Shown here: positions 8,549-16,771 of the stretch, in pieces
Layout of the letters: each line of letters opens with the position of its first letter
How positions within the stretch are numbered: position 1 is the first letter of the stretch
NCBI GenBank assembly: GCA_948443805.1
Contig: CAOJUB010000013.1
Location: forward strand, 1-46,239
Source: an uncultured Clostridia bacterium
GTDB taxonomy: Bacteria; Bacillota; Clostridia; Oscillospirales; UBA644
Direction of reading: 5' to 3'
Length of the DNA: 46,239 bases
The notes under the pieces: model-generated
The model's database searches: none
Told to the model about the DNA's origin: nothing
Seen by the model: the letters and a program-made list of their open reading frames with translations, nothing else
Translations under genes and position numbers: made by a program

Positions 8549-8584
8549 AAAACGCGGAGGATATTTTTATTCCTCCGCGTTTTT
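8549..8584. terminator. Bidirectional terminator between the phage-like cluster and the Bce module
   Basis: A 13-bp perfect stem (AAAACGCGGAGGA with its complement, 9-base loop) is flanked by A and T tracts. It ends the plus-strand cluster, and on the minus strand it ends the transcript of the 44-residue peptide that stops at 8589. Confidence 0.9.
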
Positions 8585-8588
8585 CTCT

Positions 8589-8723
8589 TTATTTTTTCTT
8601 TCCGCTCATCATGCAGATAACGGTAACTGCAATGCCGGCAAGAAGCACGGCAACCGCCGCTATGGGCAGCCAGGTTTCGGTAATAGACTGCCAGACGGCG
8701 TTCCAATTGATTCCATTTGTCAT
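8589..8723 (-). CDS. 44-residue single-span membrane peptide
   Basis: A short gene with ATG at 8723 and an AAAGGAG site 10 bases upstream. The product begins MTNGINWNAVWQSITETW, continues with one hydrophobic helix (about residues 18-39) and ends in SGKKK, so the C-terminus is probably cytoplasmic. It begins 17 bases after the lipoprotein gene and ends at a strong terminator, so it is the last gene of the Bce-type operon. Function unknown; a small regulator or stabiliser of the transporter is one possibility, and a stray holin-like peptide is another. Confidence 0.65.
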   Translation of the reverse strand: MTNGINWNAVWQSITETWLPIAAVAVLLAGIAVTVICMMSGKKK

Positions 8724-8740
8724 GAATAATCCGCTCCTTT

Positions 8741-9175
8741 TTAATTCTGCTGGGAAGTCAGCGTAACGGTTCCGGTGAAGTTGTGATATTCAATCATAAT
8801 ATAATTTCCGCCGGAAGAGAAAAGCAGTTCTGTCCGGAAGGTTCCGTCCTCCTTTACCGTGGGAAAGACGACCGTTTCGTTTTGCCGGATCCGGATATAC
8901 GCTTCTCCGCTTTCGGTTTCGATTGTTCCGGAAAGAATCAACGCTTTTTCTTTTGTGGAAGCGCCGCCGAAAATTACTTCCCGGCCGTTTCGGTTATTGG
9001 CTTCGGAGGTATAGCTCCCGGTATAGGTATTGTTTCCGAGGATTCGTTCTCCGGCCAGATTCTGGCTTTTGGTCAGTTGGGTTTTTCCGAGAACGGTCAC
9101 TGCTTTTTCAAGACTGCAGCCGGAAAATAACAGCAGCAGAAACAGCGTCAGCGAAGCGCAGAGTATTTTTTTCAT
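8741..9175 (-). CDS. Small lipoprotein of the Bce-type operon
   Basis: 144 residues. A signal peptide ends in the lipobox FSGC, with Cys20 as the lipidation site, so the mature protein is anchored on the outer face of the membrane. The remainder is beta-rich (SGTIETESGEAYIRIRQNE and later strands), suggesting a small beta-sandwich. The ATG overlaps the permease stop (ATGA), so translation is coupled to the permease. I recognise no named family. Its location suggests a role in binding or excluding the peptide substrate at the membrane surface; that is inference. Confidence 0.75.
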   Translation of the reverse strand: MKKILCASLTLFLLLLFSGCSLEKAVTVLGKTQLTKSQNLAGERILGNNTYTGSYTSEANNRNGREVIFGGASTKEKALILSGTIETESGEAYIRIRQNETVVFPTVKEDGTFRTELLFSSGGNYIMIEYHNFTGTVTLTSQQN

Positions 9176-11193
9176 ACGGAATCCTCTTTTCTGCCGCTGA
9201 CAATTCCGTAATAGGCCCGGGAAGTGATCCGGTAGACAAAGATGTAGAAAACGGCGAAAATCAGATAAGTCACGAAGGTTGATCCTGCCAGAAGCGGCGT
9301 GTTTTCGATTGAAAACAGCATCAGCATTTTAGAGATGATCGGGAAAGCCAGCGCCGTGTGAACGCCGGCGGCAATCAGCGGCAGGAAGAATACGGTGAGA
9401 ATCTGGGAATTGATGCTTTTTCGGATTTCCTTTTTTGTCATGCCGACTTTTTGCATAATCTCGAACTTCGACTGGTCTTCATAGCCTTCGGATATCTGTT
9501 TATAGTACATAATCAGTACTGTTGCCGCAAGGAAAATCAGTCCGAGGAAAATTCCGAGGAAGAAAAATCCGCCGTTAAGTTCATAATGTCCCGGCCGCTC
9601 GTTTGCCAGAGATTTGATCTGAAAATGATACGGCGTTTCTGTTTTGGAGAACTCTTCTTTCATCCGAGCAAAGATTTCTTCATAAATTTCAATTTGTTTT
9701 TTATCATTCAGGTTGAGATTGAATGCATAGTAATCGGTGATTTCCGATGCGTTTTTGCCGTATGCTTCTGCCTGTATGCGGGAAATCTGTTCCATAGTTT
9801 CTGCGTCCGGAACGATGAGGAACAGCGAGGAGGAAAACATCGTGGAGGCCTCTCCGTCGGGTATATAATCGTCTACTGTTTTTTTAATCTGCAGTTCCGG
9901 ACATCCTTCAATCCGAATGCTGCTTTCGGCAAAATCGGTTCTGGATGTGTGGAGCAGCACTTCATTTTCCCCAAGCGTTTCTTCTTTTCCGAGTATCCGA
10001 TTATAATCTTCCAGTGTGTAGATACAGAGCAGACGGAGATTGGTGAAGGATATATTCTGGATCGAATTGGTGTCGAGAATCAGCGTTCCGTTTTCCAGAT
10101 AGGAGGTAAAACTCAGTTCCCGGTATTCCATTTCGTCTTTCGGTTCGGCTTGTTTTTCTTTCAGGATGTCAGCCGCTATATGTTTGATTGGCTCCGGCTG
10201 AGAAGTGTTTTCGGTGGAGATGATGATATCTCTCGGATAAACTTCTTTCAGGCTGTTTTCTGTTCCCACAAAAAGACAGACCGTTGAGGAAACCATGACC
10301 AGAATCATGGTGGAAAGGATGCAGATTGAAGCCAGTCCGGCGCCGTTGCGCTTCATCCGGTACAGCATGGAGGAAACCGAAACGAAGTGGTTGGTCTTGT
10401 AATAGTAATTTTTATTTTTTTGCAGCAGTTTGCAGAGCGCCACGGATCCGGATACAAACAGGATATAGGTGCCGATGATGACCAGAATGACCGCAAGGAA
10501 AAAGTTGAGAATCGCCTGAATCGGGTTGTCTATCATCAGGGCAATGGTATATGCCGCCGCCAGGATTACCGCGCCGAGAATCGCCAGAAACCAGTTTGCT
10601 TTCGGCGGCTTTTCTCCGACCGATTCGCTGTGCAGCAATTCGATGGGTTTTGCCACACGGATTTGCCGCAGGGTATTGAGCAGAATCAGGATAAAGATCG
10701 CGGAAAAAAGCAGCGCGCAATTGACCAGCGCTTTGGGTTCAACAGAAAAAGTCAGGGTGATTTCTTCGTTAAGGATATTGGTTAGGCAGAGTTCCGCCGC
10801 TTTGGAAAGCAGAACGCCGCAGCAGAGTCCGCAGATTAGGGAAATTCCTGCAACAATCAGCGTTTCCCACAGAAGAATGATCGCCAGGTTCCGTTTTCCC
10901 ATGCCGAGAATATTATACAAGCCGAATTCTTTTTTCCGTTTTCGGATCAGAAAAGAATTGGTGTAAAACAGAAAGATCAGGGAAAAGGCGCCGATGACCC
11001 AGGTTCCGAGGGAGAGGATGTACTGGACAATATTTCCCGCGCGCATTCCGGCGGTGGCGCGGTTTTCCGAAAGGAAAGCCAGAATATAGAAAATGGTAAT
11101 CATACCCGTGCAGGTCAGAAGATAGGGGAGATAGAGTTTTTTATTTTTTCTGATTCCGTTCCAGGCCAGTTTCGGATAAAATCCTGCGTTCAT
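9172..11193 (-). CDS. BceB-type ABC transporter permease
   Basis: 673 residues. The membrane layout is that of BceB permeases: one N-terminal span, a group of spans to about residue 310, one large extracellular domain (about residues 312-525) and three final spans. The conserved RKRKKEFGLYNILGMGKRN segment between early spans is characteristic. Partnered with the ATPase encoded upstream (overlapping ATGA), it would recognise antimicrobial peptides bound to lipid II cycle intermediates and pass flux information to the sensor kinase. Length is in the family range of about 640-670. Confidence 0.9.
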   Translation of the reverse strand: MNAGFYPKLAWNGIRKNKKLYLPYLLTCTGMITIFYILAFLSENRATAGMRAGNIVQYILSLGTWVIGAFSLIFLFYTNSFLIRKRKKEFGLYNILGMGKRNLAIILLWETLIVAGISLICGLCCGVLLSKAAELCLTNILNEEITLTFSVEPKALVNCALLFSAIFILILLNTLRQIRVAKPIELLHSESVGEKPPKANWFLAILGAVILAAAYTIALMIDNPIQAILNFFLAVILVIIGTYILFVSGSVALCKLLQKNKNYYYKTNHFVSVSSMLYRMKRNGAGLASICILSTMILVMVSSTVCLFVGTENSLKEVYPRDIIISTENTSQPEPIKHIAADILKEKQAEPKDEMEYRELSFTSYLENGTLILDTNSIQNISFTNLRLLCIYTLEDYNRILGKEETLGENEVLLHTSRTDFAESSIRIEGCPELQIKKTVDDYIPDGEASTMFSSSLFLIVPDAETMEQISRIQAEAYGKNASEITDYYAFNLNLNDKKQIEIYEEIFARMKEEFSKTETPYHFQIKSLANERPGHYELNGGFFFLGIFLGLIFLAATVLIMYYKQISEGYEDQSKFEIMQKVGMTKKEIRKSINSQILTVFFLPLIAAGVHTALAFPIISKMLMLFSIENTPLLAGSTFVTYLIFAVFYIFVYRITSRAYYGIVSGRKEDSV

Positions 11194-11954
11194 TTTTGTT
11201 CACCGCCCGTCGCCAGCATTGTCAGGGTGTCGGAAATTTTCTGATAGAGCTGGGTATCGCTGTTTTCGCCCCGGAATATCTGATGAAACAGCGCGCCGTC
11301 CTTGATAAACAGAACTCTGCCCGCGTGGCTTGCCGCGGCAACGGAATGGGTGACCATGATGATCGTTTGCCCGTCTTGGTTGATCTGGGAAAACAGTTCC
11401 AGCATTTCTCCGGTGGATTTGGAATCCAGCGCGCCGGTCGGTTCGTCGGCAAGGATGACGCTTGGTTCGGTAATCAGCGCTCTTGCCACAGCCGCGCGCT
11501 GTTTTTGTCCTCCGGAAACTTCGTAGGGATATTTATTCAGCAATTCGGTAATTCCCAGTTTTTTTGCGATCGGCAGAATTTTCTGCTGCATTTCTGCCGG
11601 TTTTCTGCCTTCGAGAACAAGAGGCAGATAAATATTGTCCCGGAGAGTGAAGGTGTCGAGCAGATTAAAATCCTGAAAGACAAAACCGAGATTATCCCGG
11701 CGAAAAGCAGCAATCTGTGATTCTTTGATTTTGGACAGTTCCCGGCCTTCCAGCAGCACCGAACCGCCCGAGGGCCGGTCGAGCGCCGCGAGAATATTCA
11801 GCAGGGTTGTTTTTCCGGAACCGGATTCGCCCATAATAGCGACATATTCGCCTTTTTCTACGTTAAAGGAGATGTTCTTCAGCGCTACTACATGCTGTCC
11901 GCCGAAACGGGTGGTGTAGATTTTTTTCAGGTTGCATACTTCCAACAGAGCCAT
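11190..11954 (-). CDS. BceA-type ABC transporter ATP-binding protein
   Basis: 254 residues with every ABC motif: Walker A GESGSGKTT, Q-loop VFQDFNLL, signature VSGGQKQR, Walker B VILADEPTGALDS and the switch His in MVTHS. It is of the MacB/BceA/LolD type and energises the permease whose start overlaps its stop. Together with the kinase and regulator upstream it forms the standard Bce module for resistance to bacitracin-like and related cell-wall peptides. The leader carries a regulated-looking promoter (12030-12094). Confidence 0.92.
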   Translation of the reverse strand: MALLEVCNLKKIYTTRFGGQHVVALKNISFNVEKGEYVAIMGESGSGKTTLLNILAALDRPSGGSVLLEGRELSKIKESQIAAFRRDNLGFVFQDFNLLDTFTLRDNIYLPLVLEGRKPAEMQQKILPIAKKLGITELLNKYPYEVSGGQKQRAAVARALITEPSVILADEPTGALDSKSTGEMLELFSQINQDGQTIIMVTHSVAAASHAGRVLFIKDGALFHQIFRGENSDTQLYQKISDTLTMLATGGEQK

Positions 11955-11988
11955 ATTTTTTCATTCCTTTTTTTGTTTTTTGCGGGCA

Positions 11989-12011
11989 GCCGCGTCTGAA
12001 AAAGGCGCGGC
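11989..12011 (-). other. GC-rich hairpin in the BceA-type leader
   Basis: GCCGCG and CGCGGC form a 6-bp stem around an 11-base loop, about 20 bases into the predicted transcript. No T tract follows, so it is unlikely to be a terminator. It may protect the mRNA 5' end; its role is unknown. Confidence 0.35.
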
Positions 12012-12029
12012 ATGATTCAGCCCTGTTGT

Positions 12030-12094
12030 ATTATAACAGAAAAGGAGAACCGTCCGCCATTGATTCGGCTTACAATTCTCCGTAAAATCTTACA
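12030..12094 (-). promoter_or_regulatory. Activator-dependent promoter with operator repeats for the BceAB-type operon
   Basis: On the minus strand TATAAT lies at 12035-12030. The position 17 bases upstream reads GGCGGA, a very poor -35. Just above it are two direct copies of TGTAAG exactly 20 bases apart (12094-12089 and 12074-12069), and the first is half of an inverted repeat CTGTAA-GATT-TTACGG. A weak -35 with repeats two helical turns apart is the usual layout for OmpR-family activators. The response regulator at 13298 is the likely ligand (inference). Confidence 0.55.
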
Positions 12095-12116
12095 GTTTTG
12101 AAAGGTCGTCCGCACG

Positions 12117-13100
12117 TTATTCGATCTGAAGCTCCCGGTGCTGCAGCTCGATACGGATTTCTGTTCCGGATTCGGAAGACGCGGCGCTGATCGTATGACC
12201 CAGGTTCTGGCAGATTCTCCGGCAGAGATACAGGCCGATTCCGCTGGCTTTTTTTTCTTTGCGGCCGTTATAACCGGTGTATCCCTTTTCAAAAACCCGC
12301 GGCAAATCTTCCGGGGCAATCCCGATCCCCGTATCCCGGATAATCAGGGTCTTGGGCGCTTCTATGGCGATTGTGACCGCCCCTTTGGGAGTATATTGCA
12401 GAGCGTTTTGCAGAACCTGCTCCAGAACGAAGAGCAACCATTTTTCATCGGTTAGAACCGTGGTGTTGACCGGCTGATATTCCAGCCGGATTTTCCGGCG
12501 GATAAACTGGGAAGCGTATTTGCGGACGGCCTGGCGGATAATGGAATCCAGGTCGTATTTTGCAATCATATAGTCGGTTTCGTTGGCGTCAAGCCGCAGA
12601 TAACCAAGGATCATTTCGACATACTGTTCAATGCGCATCAGTTCTTCGCTTAGTTCCGGATCGGGCTGTTCGCGGTTTTGCAGGATCAGCTTCATGGCGG
12701 CGATCGGCGTTTTGATCTGATGCGTCCAGAGAGTATAGTAATCGATCATCGCGCCGTATTTTTTGCCGATTTCTTCCGAGAGGTCTTCCTTTTCGCCGAT
12801 CAGGCGGCGGATCAGGGATAAATAATCTTCTTCGAGTTGATTGTCCGGTATGGGAAGGCGGTCGGCGGCCAGATCGTTTTGTTTGGCGAGGGTTTGAAGC
12901 AGAAGATGTTTTTTCCGGAATTGCCTGAACTGAAGGATCATTGCCATTAAGCCAAGAAAGGCGCAGAGGGCAAGCGTATAGAAGATTGGAGGAAGGGGCA
13001 GCTGGAACAGACGCAAGACCACGGCCGCGGTAAGCGCGCAGACGGCTGACAGGAAAATCTTTTTTTTCGCCGCTTTCAGATACGCAAAGAAAAGTTTCAT
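12117..13100 (-). CDS. BceS-type intramembrane-sensing histidine kinase
   Basis: 327 residues from ATG 13100 (GAGGGG upstream; an earlier in-frame start lacks a binding site). Two membrane helices (about 14-30 and 38-57) leave almost no external loop, so the kinase cannot bind the peptide itself; this is the BceS pattern in which the transporter is the sensor. H-box WTHQIKTPIAAM with the phosphorylated His127, N-box EQVLQNALQYTP, G-boxes DTGIGI and GIGLYL. It is separated from the regulator gene by 197 bases that hold a weak hairpin and a TATAAT, so it may be transcribed separately, which is unusual for these pairs. Confidence 0.9.
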   Translation of the reverse strand: MKLFFAYLKAAKKKIFLSAVCALTAAVVLRLFQLPLPPIFYTLALCAFLGLMAMILQFRQFRKKHLLLQTLAKQNDLAADRLPIPDNQLEEDYLSLIRRLIGEKEDLSEEIGKKYGAMIDYYTLWTHQIKTPIAAMKLILQNREQPDPELSEELMRIEQYVEMILGYLRLDANETDYMIAKYDLDSIIRQAVRKYASQFIRRKIRLEYQPVNTTVLTDEKWLLFVLEQVLQNALQYTPKGAVTIAIEAPKTLIIRDTGIGIAPEDLPRVFEKGYTGYNGRKEKKASGIGLYLCRRICQNLGHTISAASSESGTEIRIELQHRELQIE

Positions 13101-13268
13101 GTCATCCCCTCTTTTTTTCTTTCCGGAAAGAAATCCGGTTGATACCCCTGATTCCATACATTATAATATTGGCAGGAAAGCTTTTGTGACTCAAATGATA
13201 TGGATTTCATACCGGAAAAACAGGATCGGCACAGCGGGCCGCCCCGTATCGCCGAAAAATAGTTTTGG

Positions 13269-13292
13269 AAAAACGCATGTATAAGGCATGTG
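13269..13292 (-). terminator. Weak terminator after the response regulator
   Basis: On the minus strand ACACATG and CATGCGT pair with one mismatch around a 7-base loop and are followed by TTTTTCC. It starts almost at the regulator's stop codon. It would reduce read-through from the regulator into the kinase gene. Confidence 0.35.
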
Positions 13293-13297
13293 TTTTT

Positions 13298-13969
13298 TTA
13301 TTCCACGATATACCCCATCCCGATTTTGGTTGCAATAAAATTGGTAAGTCCTGCATTTTCCAGTTTTTTCCGGAGCCGCGCGATATTGACGGTCAGGGTA
13401 TTTTCATCAACAAAGCTATCGGTCTCCCAGAGTTTCTGCATCAGCGTGTCCCGGCTGACGACCTTGCCTTTATTTTCCATCAGCGCCGAAAGAATCCGGT
13501 AGTCGTTTTTTGTCAGCTCGATTTTTTCTCCATTGTAGGTCAGCGACGCGTCTGCAGTGTTGAGGATCGCGCCCCGGTGTTCAATCAGCTTTGTTTGGCC
13601 GGCAAAATCGTAAGTCCGGCGCAGGATTGCCTGAATTTTTGCCATAAGCACATGAAAATCAAACGGTTTTGCGATGAAATCGTCGCCGCCCATGTTCATG
13701 GCCATAACGATATTCATATTTTCCGAAGCGGAAGAAATAAATACGACCGGAATCTTTGATATTTTTCGGATTTTTTCGCACCAATAATAGCCGTCGTAAA
13801 AGGGCAGGGAAAGATCCAGCAGGATCAGGTGCGGAGAAAAAGCGGAGAACTGCGGCATGATATCCCGCAGGTTTTCCGCGCAGGCGGCTTCTAATCCCCA
13901 GGTTTCCAGATGCTTTTTTATTGCGGAGGCGATCCGTTCGTCGTCTTCAATAATTAAAATCCGGTACAT
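13298..13969 (-). CDS. BceR-type response regulator (OmpR family)
   Basis: 223 residues. Receiver domain with the acidic pair EDD near the N-terminus, phosphoacceptor Asp52 in LILLDLSLP, the Ser/Thr position in VVFISS and Lys in FIAKPFDFHVL. A C-terminal winged helix (about 125-223) contains NDYRILSALMENKGKVVSR and ENTLTVNIARLRKKLE. Paired with the BceS-type kinase downstream, it should activate the transporter operon at the repeats around 12069-12094. It has its own consensus promoter. Confidence 0.92.
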   Translation of the reverse strand: MYRILIIEDDERIASAIKKHLETWGLEAACAENLRDIMPQFSAFSPHLILLDLSLPFYDGYYWCEKIRKISKIPVVFISSASENMNIVMAMNMGGDDFIAKPFDFHVLMAKIQAILRRTYDFAGQTKLIEHRGAILNTADASLTYNGEKIELTKNDYRILSALMENKGKVVSRDTLMQKLWETDSFVDENTLTVNIARLRKKLENAGLTNFIATKIGMGYIVE

Positions 13970-14040
13970 GGCCTTTCTTTTCCTTTCCGTTTTTTTCGGC
14001 GCTGTGAAAGAGATGCGCAGTCAAATCTTCCTTAACTTAT

Positions 14041-14069
14041 ATTATAACCAAATATGCGGGCAATGTCAA
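14041..14069 (-). promoter_or_regulatory. Sigma-A promoter of the BceR-type regulator
   Basis: TTGACA (14069-14064), 17 bases, TATAAT (14046-14041) on the minus strand, directly after the terminator of the preceding gene. This gives the regulator constitutive expression independent of the transporter promoter. Confidence 0.8.
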
Positions 14070-14082
14070 GCCGGTAAATGAC

Positions 14083-14111
14083 AAAAAAAAGAGGCGAATA
14101 TCCGCCTCTTT
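14083..14111 (-). terminator. Terminator of the P-loop ATPase gene
   Basis: AAAGAGGCG and CGCCTCTTT form a 9-bp stem with a 6-base loop, followed on the minus strand by a run of eight T. It begins 11 bases after the stop codon. Confidence 0.85.
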
Positions 14112-14121
14112 CGTAGTTTTT

Positions 14122-15207
14122 TTACCGCCGCGTTTCTTTTTCTTTCGGGAGAAGCAGCGTTTCAATCGTCTTTTCGGCAAGATCGTTTTCCTGTTCAAAA
14201 TCCATTGCTGCGATATAGAATTCTTCCAGGTCGTCGTGATAGGCTTTTTCTGCCTTCAGCGCCGCACAGGCTTCTTCGATGCACATGGCCATGACTTTTT
14301 TTGCGAATGCCAGCCGCTTGGCGGAAAAATAGATATCGTCATCGATAAAGCGGTTGAGGTTAATTCCTTTTGTTTTTTCCGGACGGAAGGTCTGGGTTTT
14401 GGAAGACGTTACCACCGCAAGGCCGATTTCCGGGATGGCGATATGTTCGGGCGTCGCCGGATCAAAAGGTGAATAAAAAACATAGACTTCCCGGCAGGAT
14501 TCGGCTGCTTTTTCCAGGATTTTTTCAATGAAATATCCGCTGATGAACCAGTCGTCGCGAAGCACAAGAACCCGGTCGCAGAGCGTATAGATGGTATCTT
14601 TGAAACAGACGATTCCGTCTTCGGTGAAAGCCGAAAGAAATCGTTTTTGAATCACGGCTTTTTGATCCTGCTTTTTCGGGAAATTTTTTGCGCAGAGATT
14701 TTTTATGTAGCGGTCGGCCTTTTCTTTCTGCAGATGTTCCGACGTTGTGACCGAAATATCTTCCCGGATGCTTCCGGCGGCAGAAAGGTAGCTGTAACAG
14801 CGGGCAAAGGATGCAGAGATTCTTTTTTTCAGGTCTAAAATATCTTCAGCCGACGCCTCCAGTTTTTTTTCATTCCAGAAGCCGGAGAGATTAATGATTC
14901 CTCCCAATACGCCGGGAACGGCCGGCTCGAGAATATGGGGCGGCGTTCCGTCGGCAAGAATCAGATTTAAATCCGGGACGAACACGCCGTCGAGCGATTC
15001 GTAGTCTGAAGAACAATAGGCGTATTCGGTGAAATAGTTTCGGTTAACCGCTTCCGCCGCCACTTTTTTCATAAAACTACTTTTCCCGGTGCCGGGGCCG
15101 CCTTTGATGATGTATGCTTTCTTTCCTTCGATAAACGGTTCATAATAAGAAAAGAATCCGTTCGGCGTGTTTGCGCCGAGGAAGGTCCGTATCGTTTTCC
15201 CGTTCAT
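14122..15207 (-). CDS. P-loop ATPase of the PRK06851 type
   Basis: 361 residues from ATG 15207, chosen because AGGAG lies 8 bases upstream; a GTG three codons earlier overlaps that site. Walker A GGPGTGKSSFM is near residue 35. A second nucleotide-binding-like block with CFKDTIYTLCDRVLVLRDDW lies in the centre, and the C-terminus is helical (MAMCIEEACAALKAEKAYHDDLEEFYI). The two-lobed layout and the opening (FLGANTPNGFFSYYEPFIEG) match the uncharacterised Clostridia/Bacilli ATPases annotated as PRK06851. Substrate and role are unknown. It is transcribed alone. Confidence 0.75.
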   Translation of the reverse strand: MNGKTIRTFLGANTPNGFFSYYEPFIEGKKAYIIKGGPGTGKSSFMKKVAAEAVNRNYFTEYAYCSSDYESLDGVFVPDLNLILADGTPPHILEPAVPGVLGGIINLSGFWNEKKLEASAEDILDLKKRISASFARCYSYLSAAGSIREDISVTTSEHLQKEKADRYIKNLCAKNFPKKQDQKAVIQKRFLSAFTEDGIVCFKDTIYTLCDRVLVLRDDWFISGYFIEKILEKAAESCREVYVFYSPFDPATPEHIAIPEIGLAVVTSSKTQTFRPEKTKGINLNRFIDDDIYFSAKRLAFAKKVMAMCIEEACAALKAEKAYHDDLEEFYIAAMDFEQENDLAEKTIETLLLPKEKETRR

Positions 15208-15343
15208 ATCCGTCACTCCTAACGCTCAGATTCATATCGGCTGCCAAAATCCGCCGGACGGCGAGAATTTGCCGACGTTACAGTATATGCTGCGGCCGAA
15301 AAATGTGCGAATGTTAAAAAAAATCAAACTCTGACAAAATCGC

Positions 15344-15372
15344 TTGCAAAAAAAGGAAAGATATGATAGGAT
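15344..15372 (+). promoter_or_regulatory. Probable promoter of the Gfo/Idh/MocA oxidoreductase
   Basis: TTGCAA at 15344-15349, 17 bases, TAGGAT at 15367-15372. Both boxes differ from consensus, so the call is tentative. Confidence 0.4.
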
Positions 15373-15417
15373 ATGGATTAGAAGAAAATTGACGATCCGA
15401 AGGGAAGGTTTTACAGT

Positions 15418-16707
15418 ATGAGCGGAAGAGTAAAAGTCGGCGTTTTCGGCGCCGCGCGGGGCATGACGATGATTAAACAGCTTGCCAACAGCCAGGACGG
15501 CGTGCTGGTGGCTGTCTGTGATAAATATAAGCCGCTGCTTGATAAATGCAGGGCTTTGGCCGAGGAAAAAGGCCTGAAACTGGAGCTGTTCGAAGATTTT
15601 GAAGATTTTATTCAGTGCGATATGGACGCGGTAGTTCTGGCCAACTACGCCAATGAACACGTTCCGTTTGCCATCCGGCTGCTGGAGAGCGGACGGCATG
15701 TTATGAGCGAGGTTCTGACCTGCGCTACCATGGCCGAAGGGCTTCGTTTGGCCGAGGCGGTGGAGCGTACCGGGAAAATCTATTGCTATGCGGAAAACTA
15801 CTGCTATTTCAACACGACGACCGAGATGAGAAAACGTTATATGAAAGGCGATTTCGGCGAACTTCTGCATGCGGAAGGCGAGTATATTCACGACTGCTCT
15901 TCCATCTGGCCGGATATCACCTACGGCGAGAGAAACCATTGGCGCAATCAGTGCTATTCTTCGTTTTACTGCACCCATTCTATCGGGCCGATTCTCTTTT
16001 CCACAGGTCTCCGTCCCAAACGGGTAATCGGGATTGAGAATCCGAACACCTACATGCGTCAGTATGGCATGAACGGCGGCGGCCATGCCATGGAAATTAT
16101 TGAACTGGAAAACGGCGCAACCCTGAAAAGCATTCATTTTTCCCTGAAACGCGAACCGTTTTCTGTCAACTATGAAATGTATTGTGAAAAAGGCGTGATG
16201 GAAACCGACCGCTGGGATTTCCAGAAGCTGCATACTTATATTGAGGGAGAAGAACTCTGCAAGGGAGAACATCTTGAGTTCAAACCGGAGTTCGACGTGG
16301 CTAAAGAATTGGTCGAGGCGGCCGGCCACGGCGGAAGCGACTTCTTTACCGTTTATTATTTCATCCGCCAGATTCTCGGTGATGAGGAAGCGAAGAAAAA
16401 CTGCATTGATGTTTATCAGGCGCTGGATATGTGTACGCCCGGGATTCTCGCTTTTAAATCGATCTGCAACGGAAATGTTCCGTTTGATGTTCCCGACTTC
16501 CGGGATAAAACCGTTAGAGAACAGTACCGGAACGATAATTTCTGTACCTTTAAGGAGATTGCCGGCGATCAGTGGGTCAGCCCCGACCGTTTAAACCGGC
16601 CGGAAATTCCCGATTCTGCTTACCAGGCAATGTATCGGCAGTGGCAGGAAAATCTGGAAAAAGCCAAAAAAGAAAACAGCGACAACAACGCGAATGTCGC
16701 GTTCTGA
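15418..16707 (+). CDS. Gfo/Idh/MocA family oxidoreductase
   Basis: 429 residues. The N-terminal Rossmann fold begins VKVGVFGAARGMTM, then VAVCDKY at the end of the second strand. The usual EKP is replaced by SEVLTCATMAEG. The C-terminal half has the family's beta-sheet dimer face with ALKSIHFSLKR-type strands. Members oxidise or reduce sugars and related polyols with NAD(P). AAGGGAAGG lies 9 bases before the ATG. The gene stands alone between a weak promoter and a strong terminator; its sugar is unknown, although the glycan cluster 5 kb downstream suggests carbohydrate use. Confidence 0.85.
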   Translation: MSGRVKVGVFGAARGMTMIKQLANSQDGVLVAVCDKYKPLLDKCRALAEEKGLKLELFEDFEDFIQCDMDAVVLANYANEHVPFAIRLLESGRHVMSEVLTCATMAEGLRLAEAVERTGKIYCYAENYCYFNTTTEMRKRYMKGDFGELLHAEGEYIHDCSSIWPDITYGERNHWRNQCYSSFYCTHSIGPILFSTGLRPKRVIGIENPNTYMRQYGMNGGGHAMEIIELENGATLKSIHFSLKREPFSVNYEMYCEKGVMETDRWDFQKLHTYIEGEELCKGEHLEFKPEFDVAKELVEAAGHGGSDFFTVYYFIRQILGDEEAKKNCIDVYQALDMCTPGILAFKSICNGNVPFDVPDFRDKTVREQYRNDNFCTFKEIAGDQWVSPDRLNRPEIPDSAYQAMYRQWQENLEKAKKENSDNNANVAF

Positions 16708-16744
16708 AAAAAAGACCGCCCGGAAAACCGGGCGGTCTTTTTTT
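16707..16744. terminator. Bidirectional terminator between convergent genes
   Basis: A perfect 13-bp stem AAAGACCGCCCGG with loop AAAA, with A and T tracts on either side. It serves the oxidoreductase on the plus strand and the reductase ending at 16772 on the minus strand. Confidence 0.92.
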
Positions 16745-16771
16745 CAGAAAACAGAGCGAAACTGATTTCGT

